A stretch of 64,000 nt of DNA from Smallanthus sonchifolius (taxonomy: Eukaryota > Streptophyta > Magnoliopsida > Asterales > Asteraceae), in the NCBI GenBank assembly GCA_023525975.1, contig CM042028.1:74895501-74959500 (forward strand). The letters are read 5' to 3'. The notes under the pieces were generated by a model. It had not been told where the DNA came from and searched no databases. It saw nothing but the letters and a program-made list of their open reading frames with translations. Below, one piece after another: positions 22,776 through 34,021 of this stretch (the first letter of the stretch is position 1; each line of letters starts with the position of its first letter). Made by a program: the position numbers and the translations under genes.

Positions 22776-24398
22776 TCATGGTGGTCGGGTGGGATGCTTG
22801 CAGTCCTCTTTCCTCGCACTCAAGTTCCTCTCATCATCAAATTTTCTCCAAGCCTTCATAAACAAAGAAAAAAGTTCTTGATCTACATCATGAACTCGCG
22901 GTTTCTTCCCTTTCCGCCTTCTCTTTCTGACCCGTTTAGTTCTTCCACTGTCTGGCGTTTCACCATCCTTCTGCTCAGCTAACCTGTCATTCATAAAACA
23001 AGCATTCTCGACTGTGTGATTCACCTTTTCAGGTGATCCACACATGTTAGATTTTGGGTTTGGCAAGTTTGGAAATATTTTAAGACTCATTTTCTGATCC
23101 CCAAACCTCATCCTTATCATTCCCTCAGCACAGTTAATATTTGCCTGAGCAGTGGCCAAGAACGGTCTATCCAAAATGATAGTTGGTTCTATGTTCTTCA
23201 CACAATCCAACACCAAGAAATCCACTGGGTAATAAAACTCTCCTACTTTCACAATCACATCCTTTACAATCCCCCGAGAATGTGCGGGAGTCTGATCAGC
23301 CAACACCACGGTGGTGTTAACTCTCTGTAATGGACCAAATTCATGCTGATCATACAGACTCCCTGGAATTATGCTCACAGATGCTCCAAGATCCAGTAAT
23401 GCTCTATTCAATGTAATTTCACCTATTTGAATTGAAATAATAGGTGCCCCTGGATCTTGGAGTTTCGGGGGAAGGTTACCCGTAAACACGGCATTCACAC
23501 TGACACTCAATTTTACTTGCTCGGGACATTTGTGCCGTCATTTTCGGGTACTCAAACCTTTTAGACATTCAACATTATCAGGATCTTGTTTAAGCGTATT
23601 TAAAAATAATGAGTTAATTTTACGCTTCTCAAACTTTTCCCATCGTTCATCCTGTGTTGGATCTTTTTCTTTTAAAAACGGTTTGATTAGAGCATCTGGA
23701 AACGGGATTTTTACAGGTTTATTCACATTTTCAGTTTTCAAATTATTCTGTAAAATAAAATCCTGATTAGGGTCGGACTCAGATTCACTATGCTCCACCA
23801 CTCTTTCTACAACCGGTGGTGGAGTCTGTTCACGAGCAGGATATTCAACTGAAGAATGGAAACTTACATTATTGAGGTGTGCACTGGTTGTGGTTTCAGA
23901 ACAGGAGGACTGATGTGAACAGCGAGGCTTACCTACTTCCTTGATTAGTGACTCGACAATCCCAGTTAGGTTGGCAACTAGATCTACCAAAGCTTGATGA
24001 GCTTTGTCCTGGCTCTCCTGTTGTTGCACCACTGCTTGTATCATCTTGGCCATCTCCTTCATGTTTGACTGGATGGCATCCAGTTCAGAATGATAGTTGT
24101 CTTGATCAGGTGGCCTGCTTGGGTGGTAGTCTTGGTTGTAATCGTCCTGATAGTTTGGGTACTCAGGACCACCACCATATTGATTGTATCTTGGGCAATC
24201 TTGTGCCCAGTGGCCAGTGATGCCACAGTTGTTGCATGGTTCATAGTAGTCTTGGTCACCATAATAATTACTGGCCATGTCAACCTGCACACGTAGCACA
24301 ACCGAGTAGCTATGAACAAAGAAATAAACAAAATAAACAAAAAATAAAAACAGAAGTAGAGAAAATCTTTTTGGGTGTTTGATACGAATTAAAATCAA
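22776..24398 (-). CDS. Zinc knuckle plus aspartic protease ORF (truncated gag-pro)
   Basis: A single reading phase of about 540 codons runs from 24398 to 22776 with one internal TGA at 23538-23540, so it is either inactive or needs readthrough. The N-terminal 40 residues are hydrophobic and may not be translated; the Met of MASNYYGDQD (about 24278) is a better start. A CCHC knuckle (CNNCGITGHWAQDC) follows within 20 residues, then a Tyr/Gln/Asp-rich stretch, a coiled-coil-like segment and an acidic linker with FPDALIKPFLKEKD. After the TGA comes a retroviral-type protease with the Athila-style active site DLGASVSIIP, and a basic RKRRRKGKK tail. The capsid domain normally upstream of the knuckle is missing. 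Confidence 0.72.
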
Positions 24399-24442
24399 CT
24401 AAAGACAATAAACTAAAGCAATAGAACTAAGCGCACCGATTC

Positions 24443-24460
24443 CCCGGCAGCGGCGCCATT
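24443..24460 (-). promoter_or_regulatory. Primer binding site, tRNA-Asp type
   Basis: TGGCGCCGCTGCCGGGGA on the minus strand lies just inside the 5' LTR edge. Athila/Tat-group elements typically use a site of this form. Confidence 0.75.
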
Positions 24461-24461
24461 T

Positions 24462-25412
24462 TGATCGCGGTGTCAAGGTCAATCAAAAACATTTATAAAA
24501 AGTACTACTTATCTACCTTAGACTGTAGACAGGGAAGTAGGGTTGTCGAATCCACATGGAATCAGTGGAAAGTTCAATTGCTTAGATTAGTAAATTAGAA
24601 TGAAAACACAGATCAAATAAAAATGCAACCACCTCCAAACTTCAGGTTCTAGGTCTTACATAAAACTCAATTATTTAATTGGACACCACATAGACATAGT
24701 GTTGGAAAATCAGTTAAAATAGTAATTGAAGACAGGCTGTTGTCAGCAACCTATACAACCAGTTCCGTCACAAACCAGTATAATTCAATCACCCAATTTA
24801 TGAATGCCAAGTTGCCCCCTTTGGTCACCCAACCCTGCTACTAGGTTTTGTCATCAACCGAACAAGATCGTAAAGCAAGCAAACTCAAAGCACTCAAATA
24901 AACTGTTTAAAATAACTAATACATCAATCTACTCAGTTATTGTCAGAAACTAAATAGATCCAAAAAATAAACAAATTGAGTCAAACACGAAACCTATACG
25001 AACCATCCGTCCGGAGGAAGCTACAAGTAATTTAGCCAATAATCATAAACAAAGAATCAAATACTGTCACTACCAAATTCATTGTTAAAATTAACCGACT
25101 ACAACAATTAAAAACTAATTAACAAAATCTCCTTATCTTTGTTTTGTGTCGGCAAACAAGAGCCAAAAAAAACTCTTTTCCTTGCGTCGTCAACAGCCGC
25201 ACTTAGGCCCCCCTCGTGATGTGTGCCCTCTGGCCAATTTTTTTCTCTAATTGCCGTCCCCCTTTATTTGTTTATTATGGATTAGCATGTGAGCCCACCA
25301 TAAGCCCATTCACAATAAATTAATTAAAGCCCAATTTAATTTTTCGTTTTGTTGCTGTAGTAATCCAATTCCACGTGATTCCCTGAAACATTAAATTAGA
25401 AACTTGAATTTG

Positions 25413-25446
<34 letters not shown>

Positions 25447-25639
25447 ATTTAATCATTTAGTTTTCATCTAATTTAATTATCTTTAATCATTTTCTAATTT
25501 ACTTTACATGACTTTTATTATTTTTAACCTATTATATATAAAATCTTATAAGATATAAAAACAATATAAACTCTCACATAATTAGGGTTAAAAATTCATA
25601 ATTATATACAAAAAGCATGGGTTTATCAACAACTCATCA
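24462..25639 (-). repeat. 5' LTR of Athila-type element
   Basis: It is nearly identical to 19845-21023, with about a dozen single-base differences and a small A-run length change by eye. It includes the same (AT)n tract at about 25416-25443. Confidence 0.9.
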
Positions 25640-26015
25640 TAAAACCATTTCTAAAACAAATATATATATTTTTATACTAACATGACACGCCATCATATAA
25701 CATCATCTACCACTACTAGTGTACATAAAGATGATGTTCCATGAGCAAACCTATACATGGACATACCTTCAACACTGAACATATGTAAGTTTATTAAAAC
25801 AACTTCTTTCTTCACCATTCTTTTTTCTAACGTCACAACTAACTTATGTTGACTGAAGAATAAGTACTCATTCTTTAAAAATATAATACTAAAAGTCCAT
25901 AAAGAAACCCATTATAAAAGGGTGTAAAAAATAAACACAAACCAAACATCAAGTTGTGATAACACACTTTAATGTGTCAAATAGTTATAAACTTGTTAGA
26001 TATTATATCATGTTA
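25640..26015. other. AT-rich flank, left direct repeat of hairpin element
   Basis: No gene is seen. The last 33 bases before the hairpin element (25982-26014) recur exactly at 26618-26650. Confidence 0.5.
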
Positions 26016-26617
26016 TAGTAAACTGTCATTTTCGTCCCTGTGGTTTGGTTAAAATTGCCACTTTCATCCAATAGTTTGTTTTTTTGTATCTGGGTCCTCG
26101 TGGTTTTAAAATATTGCCACTTTCATCCTCATGGTTTTAAAATCTTGCCACTTTCATCCAGTCAGCTAACACCATCCATTTTTCTCAGTTAAATGAGGGG
26201 TATTTCAGTCATTTTACGTATTTGTTTTATTTCTTCATCTTTTTTACTCTCACTTTTTAATCATCCCCAATTTAACCTCTAATTTAATCATCCCCCTGCT
26301 GGCCTTCTTCCTCTTTTCTTGACCAGTTTCCGGCGAGCACCACTGAAACACCTCCGTCACTTGTTTCTATGATTAAAAAGTGAGAGTAAAAAAGATGAAG
26401 AAATAAAACAAATACGTAAAATGACTGAAATACCCCTCATTTAACTGAGAAAAATGGATGGTGTTAGCTGACTGGATGAAAGTGGCAAGATTTTAAAACC
26501 ACGAGGATGAAAGTGGCAATATTTTAAAACCACGAGGACCCAGATACAAAAAAACAAACTATTGGATGAAAGTGACAATTTTGACCAAACCATAGGGACG
26601 AAAATGACAGTTTACTC
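26016..26617. mobile_element. Foldback MULE-type element with 249-bp arms
   Basis: The arms 26016-26264 and 26369-26617 are inverted copies with only about five mismatches, around a 104-bp loop. The terminal sequence (T)AGTAAACTGTCATTTTCGTCC matches the GAGTAAA starts of the other MULE-type elements in this window. Inside each arm a phrase of about 29 bp (ggttttaaaat.ttgccac) is tandemly repeated. Flanks are 33-bp perfect direct repeats, not a 9-bp duplication. It is non-coding. Confidence 0.85.
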
Positions 26618-26650
26618 TAGTTATAAACTTGTTAGATATTATATCATGTT

Positions 26651-27938
26651 CTTATAGTCTTGGATGAGACACTTGAAGTTGGTAGTATCATTTGGAACTT
26701 AAATATAAAAATATACCATTATAATGTCCGGGTTTTTTTTACCTAAAATATGACTTATTTTTTGTGACTTCCAAAAATTCTAAAATTTTTACTCTAGCAC
26801 CTACATGTTATTAAAGATATAAATTAAATTTTCATAATTTTTGGAGTTAGATAGCTATTTCTTTAAAATAAATCTTATAAATAAAAAAAATAAAAAATAA
26901 ATACTTAAACTTTTCATTTTTACAGTAAATCCTATTAGTCATGAGAAGTCATGAGAAGCTTATAAACCAAATTTCATAAGTTTTTAAGTTGGGGAACTAC
27001 TCTTTTTGATTTTTAGCATTACAAAGAAAAAAATAGGAAAAATAATTTGATTATTCAGAAAAATCCCAAAATATTATAGTATGTTCTATGTGTCATAAGA
27101 CACCTACAAATTTAATTTCAAAATTTTTGTAAATGTTCGACTATCATTTTTGATTTTTGGCTATTAACGGGTACACGACTAGTGAAACCATACTTACTAT
27201 TTTCAAAAATTTCCCAAAATTCATAGTAATTCTTATAAATCATAAATAGCCTACAAGCCAAATTTCATGATTTTTGAAATTGGGTAACTTTTTTTTGGGT
27301 TAATGTAGAGTTTTAAATAGGTAAAAACACTTAAAAATCTAAGATTTATATCATTCCAGCAAATTTAATTCATTATATACTTAAAATAAGTATTATAAAT
27401 ATTTTATAACATAATTTTATATTATGATAAGTTACAAATATTGTATTAACCGTTAAACGTTTATAACCCTCATTTTATACAAAACGACGCATTTAAATCT
27501 TTATAGGTCAGCGGCATTATTAACTCGTCTTGGACACTCACTTCACTTTCATCCACCTATTATAAGATTGGTTATCTAATAAGTGTTTAGCAAGGTTTAC
27601 ATAAACATTTTAAGACCACAATCTCTTTGATAAATAAACATTTTATCACCATAGCTTCATACACTAGAAACTAAGTTGGTGACATAAGTTTAGACATACA
27701 TGTTACATTAGGGTTGATCCTTAGTACTCAATAGTATCTACTTACATCGTAGGACTCAGGTAGGATCATACCTGTTGCAATTTTTCATTCTGAAACACCT
27801 TACTTTTATTCTATTATTTTATCAGAGTATTATGCGAAAAATGGTCCCAGATTTTTCTTTTTCAAAACCTTGCCATCGTGGTGACATGGGTATATTTTAT
27901 TCATAAACATTGTTTACATATAATATTATATTATACAT
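26651..27938. repeat. Diverged tandem modules of about 140 bp, then AT-rich DNA
   Basis: Between 26760 and 27300 a module with 'cccaaaat..atagta', 'cataa.a..ctacaa.ccaaatttcat.atttttg' and 'gatttttgg' recurs about three times with strong divergence. The style resembles old LTR or intergenic repeat DNA. From 27300 to 27938 I recognise nothing. Confidence 0.4.
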
Positions 27939-28999
27939 GTACTTGATAAGCGACCACAGTTTTATGCATTAAAGGGTGTAACATATTATATTTATGTAAA
28001 TTAACATGTGTAATACAAAAGTTTTGCGTAGATGTGCATGTGCAGGTGTTGAAAGCTTAAAGTATGATTTTGAGAGGTATTAGGTGAGAGATGCAAAAGT
28101 CGGAAGAGACACGGAAGAAACGGGGCAGAAACCCAGGATCCAGCGTAACTCTACGCCATGCAGCGTAAGCTTACGCCGACCAGTGTAGGCCTACGCCTAA
28201 CCAGTTTATTCACAACATGCTTCAGCGTTGCGGCATAAGCTTACGCCATACCAGCGTAAGCTTACGCTGGTTACGTTTTCTGGACACGAATTTTCGGGAA
28301 ACAACCGATTTTGGTGTTTAATTGGGGGTTTCTTCCCCAAAATTGAGATCCATCTTTTGCTACACACTCCTAGGGCGATTTTGGATGATTCTAACATCCA
28401 CTTGAAGATTGAAGATGATCTCCATCACCATGGGCGAGTAATTCACTTGTGGCTTCCTCCAGGCGGACGGTTCATATAGGTTTCATGTTTTGATTCAGTT
28501 TATTTATGTTTTTGGATCTATTTAGTTTCTGACAATAACTGAGTAGATTGATGTATTAGTTATGTTAAACAGTTTATTTGAGTGCTTTGAGTTTGCTTGC
28601 TTTACGATCTTGTTCGGTTGATGACAAAACCTAGTAGCAGGGTCGGGTGACTAAAGGGGGTAACTTGGCATTCATAAATTGGGTGATTGAATTATACTGG
28701 TTTGTGACGGAACTGGTTGTATAGGTTGCTGACAACAGCCTGTCTTCAATTACTATTTTAACTGATTTTCCAACACTATGTCTATGTGGTGTCCAATTAA
28801 ATAACTGAGTTTTGCATAAACCTAGAATCTGAAGTTTGGAGGAGGTTGCATTTTTATTTGATCTGTGTCTTCATTCTAACTATCAAACTAAGCAATTCCA
28901 CTAACCACTGATTCCTCGTGGATACGATACTCTTCTTACCCTTACTAGTTAAGTGTTTAAGGATTGTTTTTGACCGACCTAACGACATCGATCAGTACT
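27939..28999 (+). mobile_element. Solo LTR related to the Athila-type element
   Basis: The LTR is 27944-28994, from TGATAAGCG to CATCGATCA, flanked by a perfect gtact duplication (27939-27943 and 28995-28999). The half from about 28440 aligns in inverse orientation with the LTRs at 19.8 and 24.5 kb, including the phrase gttgatgacaaaacctagta. The first half (putative U3) is unrelated to those LTRs and carries several GCGTAAGCTTACGC dyads at 28140-28275. Confidence 0.85.
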
Positions 29000-29134
29000 C
29001 TAGGGATTTTTCGCTCCGACCGGCCACGTTCTTAGGAAGCTTTATTCCACGTGCCTTTTTCCTATAGTGTTTGGAAAACATTTTTTTATATTAGCTTATG
29101 TTAAGTAAGTACACCGTGTCTCTTTATTTTATTA

Positions 29135-29490
29135 TTAATTTAAGGCCCTTCCGCCTCATAGACTCGACACCTTTTTTATTTAGGACCTTCCGCCCCGTAG
29201 ACTCGACACCTTTCTATTTCCAATTCACAAGGCCCTTCCGCCCGTAGGCTCGACACCTTTTAATTTCATTTACAGGGTCCTTCTGTCTCGTAGACTCGAC
29301 ACCCTGTTTCCATTAAACCCGCAGGTTATTTATTTACAAGGCTCTTCCGTTCGTAGGCTCGGCACCTTTTTAATTTCATTTACAAAGCTCTTCCGCCCCG
29401 TAACTCGGCGCCTTTTTTCCATTAACCCCGCAGGTTATTTATTTACAAGGCCCTTCCGCCCCATGGGCTCGGCACCTTGTTTCCCATTGG
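29135..29490. repeat. Minisatellite with cttccgcc...tcgacacc units
   Basis: About seven units carry a core like aaggcccttccgccccgtag then gctcgacacctttt, with unit lengths alternating between about 45 and 63 bp. The longer units add a cccgcaggttatttatttac segment, so there is a higher-order pattern. Unit starts are near 29141, 29182, 29230, 29275, 29338, 29384 and 29447. Confidence 0.75.
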
Positions 29491-30792
29491 GATCTTAAGT
29501 GTCATTGACTCATAGCCTCGTAATTTATCAAGCATTTATTTATACCTTTTGTGCAAGACACTTGACTTAACTTAACACTTGTCGATACATTAATCTTAGG
29601 CTCGATTGAACAAAACCCTACTAACCTATTTAAATAGTAGTAACTAGGAACACATATATTATATACATTACCTCATCGTTCCTTACAATTCAACGTGCAA
29701 AGTGGTATAAAATGTAGGTTATACTATTCCATGAAGTCAAATTTTAAACTTTAACACTCAACCAATCATCACAACATAATCAAAATCATAAGTTCAATTT
29801 AATTCATTAAGACTCAAAACATTCAAAATCTTAAGACTATGTGGGAACTTACCTCTCTACTCAATGCATTTCCAAGTAAACATGAATATCATATTCATCA
29901 TGCTTTAATCCATAGATAAACTTTATCCGAAACATAATCTTTAAACAACAATAAGAACACATATCTATGTATTATTACAAATATATAACCAATCTTAACT
30001 AAAGATTAATATGAACTCACCTCATCCTTCCTTGCATTTAATTATGCACATGTTGCTCCTTACTAGCCGTTTAAGTCGTCAACCAACAAACTCTATTCTT
30101 GTTTGAACAACATCAAATTTTATTAGCATAATATAATGTAGATCATTCTTATACAATCAAATATAACTTTTAGGTCATAGTAAGAACTCACCGCGATTAT
30201 CATAAGTTCCTACCTCAGAGTTCTTATTGTTTCCTTGTTGACCGCCAAATGATGATTATCTAAGGTTCTAGTCACACAAGAAAGACGATTAAACGAAAAG
30301 TGGTTGATGTTAGCCTTCAATTTGATGATTCAGAAAGAATTTTTCCCTTGGTCTCTTCTCTAGTTGTCGAACACCCTCAATAACACACACACACCAGATT
30401 CTTCTAATTTTTCATGACGGAAAAATACCTGGCAAGTAATGAGGGTGGTCATGTTTAATTGAGTTAATTTGGTGTTTGACTAAATTAGTCCCTCGACTTT
30501 TAGGAATGTTTAAAAGCACCCCAACACTTGGTATTTTTCCAGACTTGACCATAGAACTCTCCATTCTTGACATTTTCAGTCAAACTCGTAAACTATTAGT
30601 TTAGTTATTAGTCCATACCTCACAATAAATATTAACATGTCTTAAGGGAATATTTATTATAAAAATTAAATATCCCAAATTTATGTTAATTTATAAAAAT
30701 CGGGACAATCAGTGCCGGCTCTTGTGTAAAACAAGTAAAGTTGTTGCTTTCGGGCTCCACACTTGGAGTGCCCCCAATTTTTTTAAGAGTTT
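29491..30792. other. Unassigned repeat-like DNA
   Basis: Phrases of the form 'gaactcacctc' or 'aacttacctc' recur near 29850, 30015 and 30187, suggesting diverged duplicated modules. I found no coding region or LTR ends. Confidence 0.35.
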
Positions 30793-30803
30793 TAGATTCG
30801 TTA

Positions 30804-31169
30804 GGGAGGGATCAAGAGAAAACCACAAAGTTATACGAAAACCGAGAAAACCACTAAAAGCCAATTGAATAATTTATAGATTTTTTATTTTTTTAATTTA
30901 TTTATAAGTGTATTAATATAATATTACACAATTTACCAAAAAATCATTTTACGTATACGTAACCGCAATTTTTTTGTTTTCTGTTTACATGTGTTACGTA
31001 TACGTAAGCCAATACTTAAATGAGTTTTTGGTAAAAATGTGTAATATTACATTGATACTCTTATAAATAAATAAAAAATAAATATTATTATATGATTGGT
31101 TAAAATTGAATTTTTTAGTGGTTTTCTCGATTTTCGCCTAACTATGTGGTTTTCTCTGGAACCCTTAGC
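30804..31169. mobile_element. Palindromic MULE-like MITE
   Basis: The arms (about 30804-30990 and 30995-31169) are inverted copies containing gagaaaaccaca and gagaaaaccactaaaa. The terminal repeat is near RGGGATCAAGAG. The 11-mer tagattcgtta flanks both ends exactly (30793-30803 and 31170-31180), within the 9-11 bp range of Mutator-type duplications. A tacgtatacgta dyad occurs on both sides of the centre. Confidence 0.75.
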
Positions 31170-32502
31170 TAGATTCGTTAGCGGGCGATGATTTATGAGG
31201 CTTAAATTGCTGCAAAATTCTCAAAATATAAAATAAATAAAAAGTTGGACATTAGGTAAATTTATTAGAAAGGTAAAATAATTATTTTAAAAATAAAAGG
31301 TGTCATATTACAAAATTCCGAATCTTTTACATAATTTTGATATTTAGAAGCTATTCCCATAAATTTATACAAGCTACATGAAGTTTTTGTGTAATTTACT
31401 CTAACTAGAGTGGATAACCATTTAAGTATATTATATATAAAATAACATTGAACAAGTTCATATATCTAAAACTAAGTGGTTAAGTTGTAGAAACATAAAA
31501 AATGTATGATATTAAATGGAATGTAGAATAAAGTGCCATTATACGCGTACTTTATAAGATTCATGGTAAAAACATTTTGAAACTCGTATGTTATGCATAC
31601 ACAAACACAAATACAAAAAAAAAAATGTTTGTCTGTGTTGTTTCTCGTTGTGCTCGTAGCATCTTTGAATCACAACAAACATGCATTGTTAACATGCATG
31701 AATGAAAACGTGTTGTTTTTTTTAGCCTTGCAGACGATCAAAACAGATATCGCATGCTATTTCTAATAATCAATTTCACTTGAAAATCGCATCATTTATA
31801 GTTTACTGAACACTTAAAAGGAAAAATTACCATGTTAAAAATGGTAACGTTACATCACACTCACCATATATGTTCCAACTTCCAAATATAAATTCAAGAC
31901 AGTTTAGTTTTATGTACCAAACAATTTGTATTTACTATTATCTCTCATGTAATTATTTTAATTATTATCAAAATATATATTTAAAAGGGTAAAATAGGTA
32001 TTTTGAAAATTTCAAGGGACGTGTTTCATTCTAGGTACACTAAAAAGTATCATCTTTCAAAATTCCGAATCATTTATATAATTTTGATATTTATAAAACT
32101 ATTTTCATAACTTTGTACAAGCTACACGACGTTTTTGTGTAAATTACTCTAACTAGTTACTAGAGTGGATAACGATTTAAGGTGAAAGAAAATGAAAAAT
32201 ATACGATATTACATGAAATGTAGAATAACGTGTTATTATGCACGTACTTTAAAAGATCCATGATAAGGACATCGTGAACCTCGTATACTACACATACACA
32301 AGCACATATACAAAAAAGAAAGTTTTGTTTATGTTGTTTCTCGTTGTGCTCTTAGCATCTTCGAGCAACTACAAACATGCATTGTTTACGTTCATGAATG
32401 AAAACATGTAGTTTTGAGGCTTGTAAATAATAAAAATCGGATTTCACATGACATTTTCAATATTTTCACCTTAAAAATGCATCATTTATGGTTTATGGAA
32501 AC

Positions 32503-32901
32503 GAGTAAACTATCATTTTCGTTCATGTGATTTAGTCACTTTTATCAGTTTCTATCCAAAAAAATTATTTTTCTCCTGTGTATCCTCGTGGTTTACAAAA
32601 CTTGTCATTTTCATCCAATCAGTTAACTTCATCCATATTTTAACGTTAAATGAAGGATATTTAGGTCTTTTTATATATTTCTTTATTTTTATCAATATAT
32701 TTCTATATTTCTTGATAAAATAAATAAATAAATAAAAAGGCCTAAATACTCCTCATTTAACGTTAAAATATGAATGAGCTTAACTGATTGGATAAAAATG
32801 ACAAGTTTGTAAACCACGAAAATAAATATAAGAAAAATAAACTTTTTGGATAAAATTGACAAAAGTAACTAAACCACAACGACTAAAATAGTAGTTTACA
32901 C
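32503..32901. mobile_element. MULE-type MITE inside the old repeat
   Basis: Its ends are GAGTAAACTATCATTTTCG and the inverse (GTTTACAC, one change). The arms are inverted over about 190 bp and share phrases with the hairpin at 26.0 kb. Flanking 9-mers tatggaaac and tgtagaaac match at 7 of 9 positions, consistent with an old Mutator-type duplication. Confidence 0.72.
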
Positions 32902-33010
32902 TGTAGAAACATTTATGATTTAACATAAAGATTACCACGTTAAAAATGGTAACGTTGCATCATAATCACCATATATGTTCAAAATATAAATACACAACAA
33001 AATTTGATGT

Positions 33011-33453
33011 ACAAACAAATTACATTTAGGATATGTGTTATGGTTAGAAAGTGTGAGGCAAAAAGTGTTACTACGTAGGCAATGGGTGTTTCAACACTCA
33101 CACTCACTAAACATATGTTATGGCCATGTGAATATAAGCATAAGGGGGACTTTTTAATTTACATGCATTTTATTAATTATTTTTTAACAATTAATATTAT
33201 TTTTTAAAACATTTATTTATCATCCGAAATGTCAATCCAAACACGTGTCATTAAAATTTGTACTGGAATGTTTAGAAAAACAATAAGCAAAACTGTGTAT
33301 TTAATTTTATTTTTTTAATATTTATCGAGCATAAGTTATTTGAGAAAAATCAAAATAATCTTTAAAATATATCTTATAATAAAAAATGGTTAAGGTGTCA
33401 TCATATAATTGGCATTCCATATTAACCTTGTGTCCTCACCCCGTGGCTGGACT
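33011..33453. other. AT-rich DNA with a GC-rich remnant at its end
   Basis: I see no gene. The GC-rich stretch from about 33425 continues after the hAT insertion to about 33985 and may be the end of another, unrecognised element. Confidence 0.35.
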
Positions 33454-33912
33454 TAGAGGTGCACAAACCGGTTTTTTTTCGGAACCGGTTCCGGATCCGA
33501 TCCGGACCGGTTCCGTCAACGATGGTCAAGAACCGGACCCATTGGAACCGGTTCCGGATCGGATCCGGTTATGAGAGTGGAGACTTGGAACCTATTTGGA
33601 ACCGGTTCCGGATCGGATCCGGTTTTATCCGATTGGAACCGGTTTTTATGGAACCGGTTCCGGATCGGATCCGGTTTTATCCGATTGGAACCGGTTTTTT
33701 TTCCGGATTTTTTTGTGTCCGATTTTGTCCGGTTCCATTTTGTCCGATTTTTGTCCGATTTTTATCCGGTCCGGACAAAACCTTGGAACCGGTTCTGGAT
33801 CCGGCGGTTCTCAAAAAATCCGGTCCGGTTCCAAAAAAACCGGTTCTAGCCGGATCCGGTTTCGGATAATCCATCGGATCGGATTCGGTTCCGGTTCTTT
33901 TGAGCACCTCTA
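33454..33912. mobile_element. Non-autonomous hAT element built of GGAACCGGTTCCGGATC repeats
   Basis: The ends TAGAGGTGCAC and GAGCACCTCTA are perfect inverted 10-11-mers. The 8-bp duplication gctggact is exact (33446-33453 and 33913-33920). The interior consists of self-complementary ggaaccggttccggatccg phrases, which create spurious Gly/Ser/Asp-rich open frames in several phases. Those frames are not genes. Confidence 0.9.
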
Positions 33913-34021
33913 GCTGGACTCATGCCCGAAGGGGCAAGGCCTCGCTAACCGACACACGGCATGGTGTTTCGTGGCGTGACAGGCCATAAGTATGCATAAA
34001 CAATATCAGTATATACTTTTA

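Larger units (their letters stand above)
19845..25639 (-). mobile_element. Non-autonomous Athila-type LTR retrotransposon
   Basis: LTRs at 24462-25639 (5') and 19845-21023 (3') on the minus strand differ by only a scattering of substitutions, so the insertion is recent. Next to the 5' LTR, TGGCGCCGCTGCCGGGGA matches the tRNA-Asp-type primer site used by Athila/Tat elements. Next to the 3' LTR is a gtgtggggatg purine tract, and a second Athila-like phrase (gaggacaatgtag...gtgtgggg) lies near 22100. The only coding capacity is a zinc knuckle plus protease; capsid, RT, RNase H and integrase are absent. Flanks tgaaa and taaaa agree at 4 of 5 bases. Confidence 0.88.

Noticed and set aside
33459..33869. 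Several overlapping frames with Gly/Ser/Asp/Phe repeats
   Set aside because: They are phase shadows of the ggaaccggttccggatc repeats in a non-coding hAT element.
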